From Piper betle (Eukaryota; Streptophyta; Magnoliopsida; Piperales; Piperaceae), in assembly GCA_033002965.1 (NCBI GenBank), contig JAURVB010012937.1:1-64000 (forward strand): a stretch of 64,000 nucleotides of DNA, in the 5' to 3' direction. The notes under the pieces are model-generated. The model was not told the origin of the DNA and made no database searches. It saw only the letters and a list, made by a program, of their open reading frames with translations. This document shows, piece by piece, positions 60,935 to 64,000 of this stretch (position 1 is the first letter of the stretch; every line of letters starts with the position of its first letter). Position numbers and translations under genes: made by a program.

Positions 60935-62240
60935 CCGAGTAAGCTAACCAATGTATTGGGTTCATGTTCGTTGCTTGGTTTTTCATCTTTTTCCCTAACT
61001 TCATTGGGTTGAACTGGTTCTTGTAAAGTAATACCACTCTGGGTTGTTATAGCTTTGCAATGCTCTTGACCATCATTCCTTGGTTGTTCTGGTTGGCTAG
61101 GAAGTACACCCTTGGGTCGCTCACTTGGTTCCTTGTTTAATTGCACCATAACTTGTTGCATAAACTGTTGTTGTTGTTGTTGCTGATTCTGCATAGTGCA
61201 TAGTTGTTGCATAGTTTGTTGCATGGAATTGAACATTTGGATCAAATCCGGTTGTTGTGTTGTTGAAAAGAAAGTGAAGGAGGTCGAGAATGCTGTGATG
61301 GTGGTGGTGGATTAGTGGGAACAACAGCCGGTTGTGGAGAATTATTCCATGAAAAGTTGGGGTTATTGCGCCAGCCCGCATTGTAGGTGTTGGAATAGGG
61401 ATTGTTGTTCCTATTAAAGTTGCCTACATAGTTAACTTGATCTGTTGTACATTGACCTGTAGAATGTCCTTGTCCACACCATTCACACCTTGGCTCCACA
61501 GCCTTAACATGTCCCTGCATATTAAGATTTTGAACTTGATTAGTTAAAGCACTGACCTGAGCAGATAAAGCAGTAAGTGCATCTAATTCTAAAACTCCGG
61601 TAGTCCTCCTTGGATGCCTTTCTTGTGTGGCATGATGGTTGCTAGGAACCATTAATTCTAGCAATTGGAAAGCTTCATGTGGGCTCTTCCTAAGAAATGA
61701 TCCATTGGCCGCCGCATCAACTATGTTCTTTGTTTGCCCCAACAACCCGTTATAGAAAGTTTGGAGTTGCATCCATCTTTCTATACCATGGTTGGGACAC
61801 TTTTTTAACAATTCTTTATATCTTTCCCATGCCTCAAAGAGAGACTCACCATCAAACTGCAAAAAAGATAAAATTTCATTACGTAATTTAGCAGTTTTAG
61901 AAGGTGGAAAATATTTTAACAAAAATTTTTCAGATAATTCATCCCAAGTGGTTATTGAATCTAATGATGACAACCATTCTTTCGCACTTCCTATTAATGA
62001 GAATGGAAATAAGCGAAGGCGGAGAGCGTCATCAGAGACACCAGGTTGCTTATACATATCACAAACCGATAGGAAATCCATGATATGCCTATTAGGATTT
62101 TCAGTAGGCAATCCACTAAATTGTCCTATGGTTTGTAACATGTTAAATAAAACTGGTTTAAGCTCGAAGTGGGTCGCATCCACCGGTGGTGCAATAATAC
62201 TAGGTTGTAACCCTCTTGCAAGAGGTACAACCCAATCTTA
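60935..62240 (-). pseudogene. Athila copy 2 gag
   Basis: The 313-residue frame from 62183 runs through the whole capsid and the zinc knuckle (CEWCGQGHSTGQC), uninterrupted where copy 1 has a frameshift. It ends near 61242 in a two-base difference (GTTGTGTTG). The Gln-rich tail continues in another frame from 61245. Upstream, a TAA replaces a Trp codon in the extension at about 62240. Confidence 0.8.
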
Positions 62241-63000
62241 GATTGCCCTATTGTCATCATTAGCTACTGCTACAATCGGTGGAAGTGGAGGCATTTATTG
62301 TTGTTGTGGGTCCATGGCTTCTTCTTCTATGGCTTCTTGTGCTCTTCTTCCAGCGGCACACAAGTTTCTCAAAGTCCTTTCAATCTCTGGATCATAAGAA
62401 AACAAGGGTGACCGCACTAATCGATGCATAAACAAATGGTAACAAATAAATGATAGCAAGGAAGAAGACAATGATATAGTTTATTTTTTTCTTTTTTTCT
62501 TTATTTTTTTTAAAATCAGACATTATAATTAAGCTCGAAGGAAATCCATGATATGCCTATTAGGATTTTCAGTAGGCAATCCACTAAATTGTCCTATGGT
62601 TTATAACATGTTAAATAAAACTAGTTTAAGCTCAAAGTGGGTCGCATCCACCGGTGGTGCACAATACTAGGTTGTAACCCTCTTGCAAGAGGTACAACCC
62701 AATCTTGGATTGCCCTATTGTCATCATTAGCTACTGCTTACAATTAGTAGAAGTGGAGGCATTTGTTAATGTTGTGGGTCTATGGCTTCGTCTTCTATTG
62801 CTTCTTGTGCTCTTCTTCCAGCGGCACGCAAGTTTCTCAAAGTCCTTTCAATTTCTGGATCATAAGAAAAACAAGGGTGACGCACTAATCGATGCATAAA
62901 CAAATGATCACAAATAAATGATAGCAAGGAAGAAAACAATGATATAGTTTTTTTCTTTCTTTTACAAAGCAAAGTGTCAGGAAAGTCCACACAATCTGCT
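62072..63000 (-). repeat. 468-bp tandem duplication of the gag 5' end in Athila copy 2
   Basis: GGAAATCCATGATATGCC occurs at 62072 and again at 62540, and the similarity continues for the whole interval through GCATCCACCGGTGGTGCA and GGGTCC(A/T)(T/C)GGCTTC to the poly-T tract. Copy 1 has the segment once. The two units have diverged from each other by several substitutions and indels. Confidence 0.85.
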
Positions 63001-63485
63001 CAATCACCACTCTATAACACGCAATGCCTTCCCCTATACTACTCAAAGTTTCATCCTTATTAGAATTTAGAACGAATTCAAAACACTAGGGTGCTAGGAC
63101 TCAAGCAGCAAGATATAATTTTAATAAAAAGGCTAAGGCTCAAATAAAGGTAATCAAACAAATATATATAATAAAGGCCATGAAATTGTGTACAGAGGAT
63201 AATTCATATTAGGTAGGCTTGAAGAAAGGCCCAGACTCATCAAAGAGAAATGCCTATATGATTTTCCATTAACATGGCAAGCCAAATATTTCGCCTCGAA
63301 AGTCGTTAGGGCAAATTCTAAAAGTAAAATATCTAAAATAAACACCAAAATTAAGCACATCTAATAAAATATTAATTAACACCAAAAAATAAAGTAAAAT
63401 ATCACTTAATTAATAATATTTATACCCGGGAAGTACAAAATCATATTAAAAATATGGGTAAATATTATATATTTTAAACACTTAA

Positions 63486-64000
63486 TAGCTGCCACGCTGG
63501 CTGCCGGAGACGATGTTTTCTTCCCCATTTCTCACCGCCACTACCATTGTTCAGGGCATTTTGCGGCAAAGGCAAACCACCTTCGATCGAGGCCCTGTCG
63601 GAGGCCCGGTCAACGGCCCGGTGGCGGTCTGGTCGGCAACCCAGTCGGCAGTGGAGGAGGTAGGTTTTAAAAATTAAAATTCCAATTTTACCCATGGTTA
63701 AATAATTTAATAAATATCATACCTAGGGTTTTTTAATTTTTTACCCAAAACCGATTCTTCCCGATTTACCCCGATTCCGAATCGGAGTTAACTCGGTCAG
63801 AATCGGGGTAACTCGGCCGAGTTGGGCGCCGATTCGGGGCCGACCGATTCGGCACCAAATTCGGATCTTTTATATTATTATTATTTCATAATTAATATAC
63901 CATTTATTTATTACTATTCATTTATTGATAAATGAGTTCATTCATTTAATTATTTATAAGCTAATGATTGTTTAATTATTATTCACCTATTTATTTTTAC
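63486..64000. repeat. GC-rich repeat, CCGATTCGG-rich insert, and return to the AT-rich flank
   Basis: 63487-63590 is the CACGCTGGCTGCCGGAGACG repeat that also borders Athila copy 1. From about 63595 to 63865 there is sequence absent from the copy 1 side, with GGTCAACGGCCCGGTGGCGG and clustered CCGATTCGG and ACTCGG motifs. From about 63866 the sequence matches 20590-20720 again. No gene. The duplication therefore continues past the window edge. Confidence 0.65.

Larger units (their letters stand above)
56610..63485 (-). mobile_element. Athila-type Ty3-gypsy retrotransposon, copy 2 (defective)
   Basis: Same order as copy 1: leader with gag (62.9-61.2 kb), protease remnant (60.9-60.5), pol (60479-57841), polypurine tract (CCCCCAAACTTAAAC in reverse, about 57656-57672), 3' LTR (57655-56610). 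It shares with copy 1 a TGA before the pol start and the 5' flank to about 63590. It has lost about 750 bp of protease and gained a 468-bp tandem duplication at the gag start. Its integrase frame is open where copy 1 has a stop. Confidence 0.85.

Overview
This window looks like a repeat-rich, gene-poor stretch of a dicot plant nuclear genome. The evidence is AT-rich DNA with short introns, plant LTR-retrotransposon families (Athila-type and chromodomain-bearing Tekay/Del-type Ty3-gypsy, and Ty1-copia), and relics of plant gene families: LRK10L-type receptor kinases, CC-NBS-LRR (NLR) immune receptors, U-box/ARM E3 ligases, a CYP82-like P450, a complex I NDUFA6-like subunit and an AGD-type ARF-GAP. 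I cannot name the species. I see no tRNA, rRNA, CRISPR array or bacterial gene.

The main architecture is a segmental duplication. Block A (about 0.7-9.96 kb) reappears as block B (about 40.55-50.93 kb), nearly base for base from about 1.27 kb onward at an offset of about 40.97 kb. The similarity continues beyond the block. The Athila elements (11.8-19.2 and 56.6-63.5 kb) share an in-frame stop and their 5' flank. The last 130 bases of the window match about 20.59-20.72 kb, just before an ARF-GAP pseudogene. The simplest reading is a tandem duplication of about 41 kb whose second copy runs off the right edge. A shorter third relative, block C (51.83-55.08 kb), keeps sequence that A and B have lost.

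Blocks A and B each hold, on the minus strand, an LRK10L-like kinase with an intact catalytic core but broken reading frames. They also hold an NLR leader exon that resembles the kinase leader exon, an NLR leucine-rich-repeat tail, NDUFA6-like and P450 scraps, a U-box/ARM scrap on the plus strand, and a truncated copia 5' end. In block A the leader runs into a Walker A (P-loop) sequence scarred by two compensating indels. In block B it is cut off where a copia LTR ends. An NB-ARC middle segment sits separately at 56.15-56.6 kb.

Between the blocks lie a 1.15-kb repeat unit with a strong hairpin at its junction, Athila copy 1, a 466-bp TRIM-like mini-element, and an AGD-type ARF-GAP pseudogene. 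The pseudogene is split: its PH and ArfGAP exons are at 20.9-22.4 kb and its ankyrin exons at 35.5-36.35 kb. A Tekay-type element (22.9-29.8 kb), whose LTRs carry a 33-bp minisatellite, and a probable 3-kb solo LTR lie between the two parts. Three phase-compatible exons of an unrecognised gene follow tail to tail (36.8-37.4 kb), then the 3' half of a copia element (37.7-40.5 kb).

No gene is clearly intact. The kinases are the best candidates for residual expression. The most interesting biology is the leader exon shared by a receptor kinase and an NLR, together with a dispersed module of about 60 bp upstream of both.
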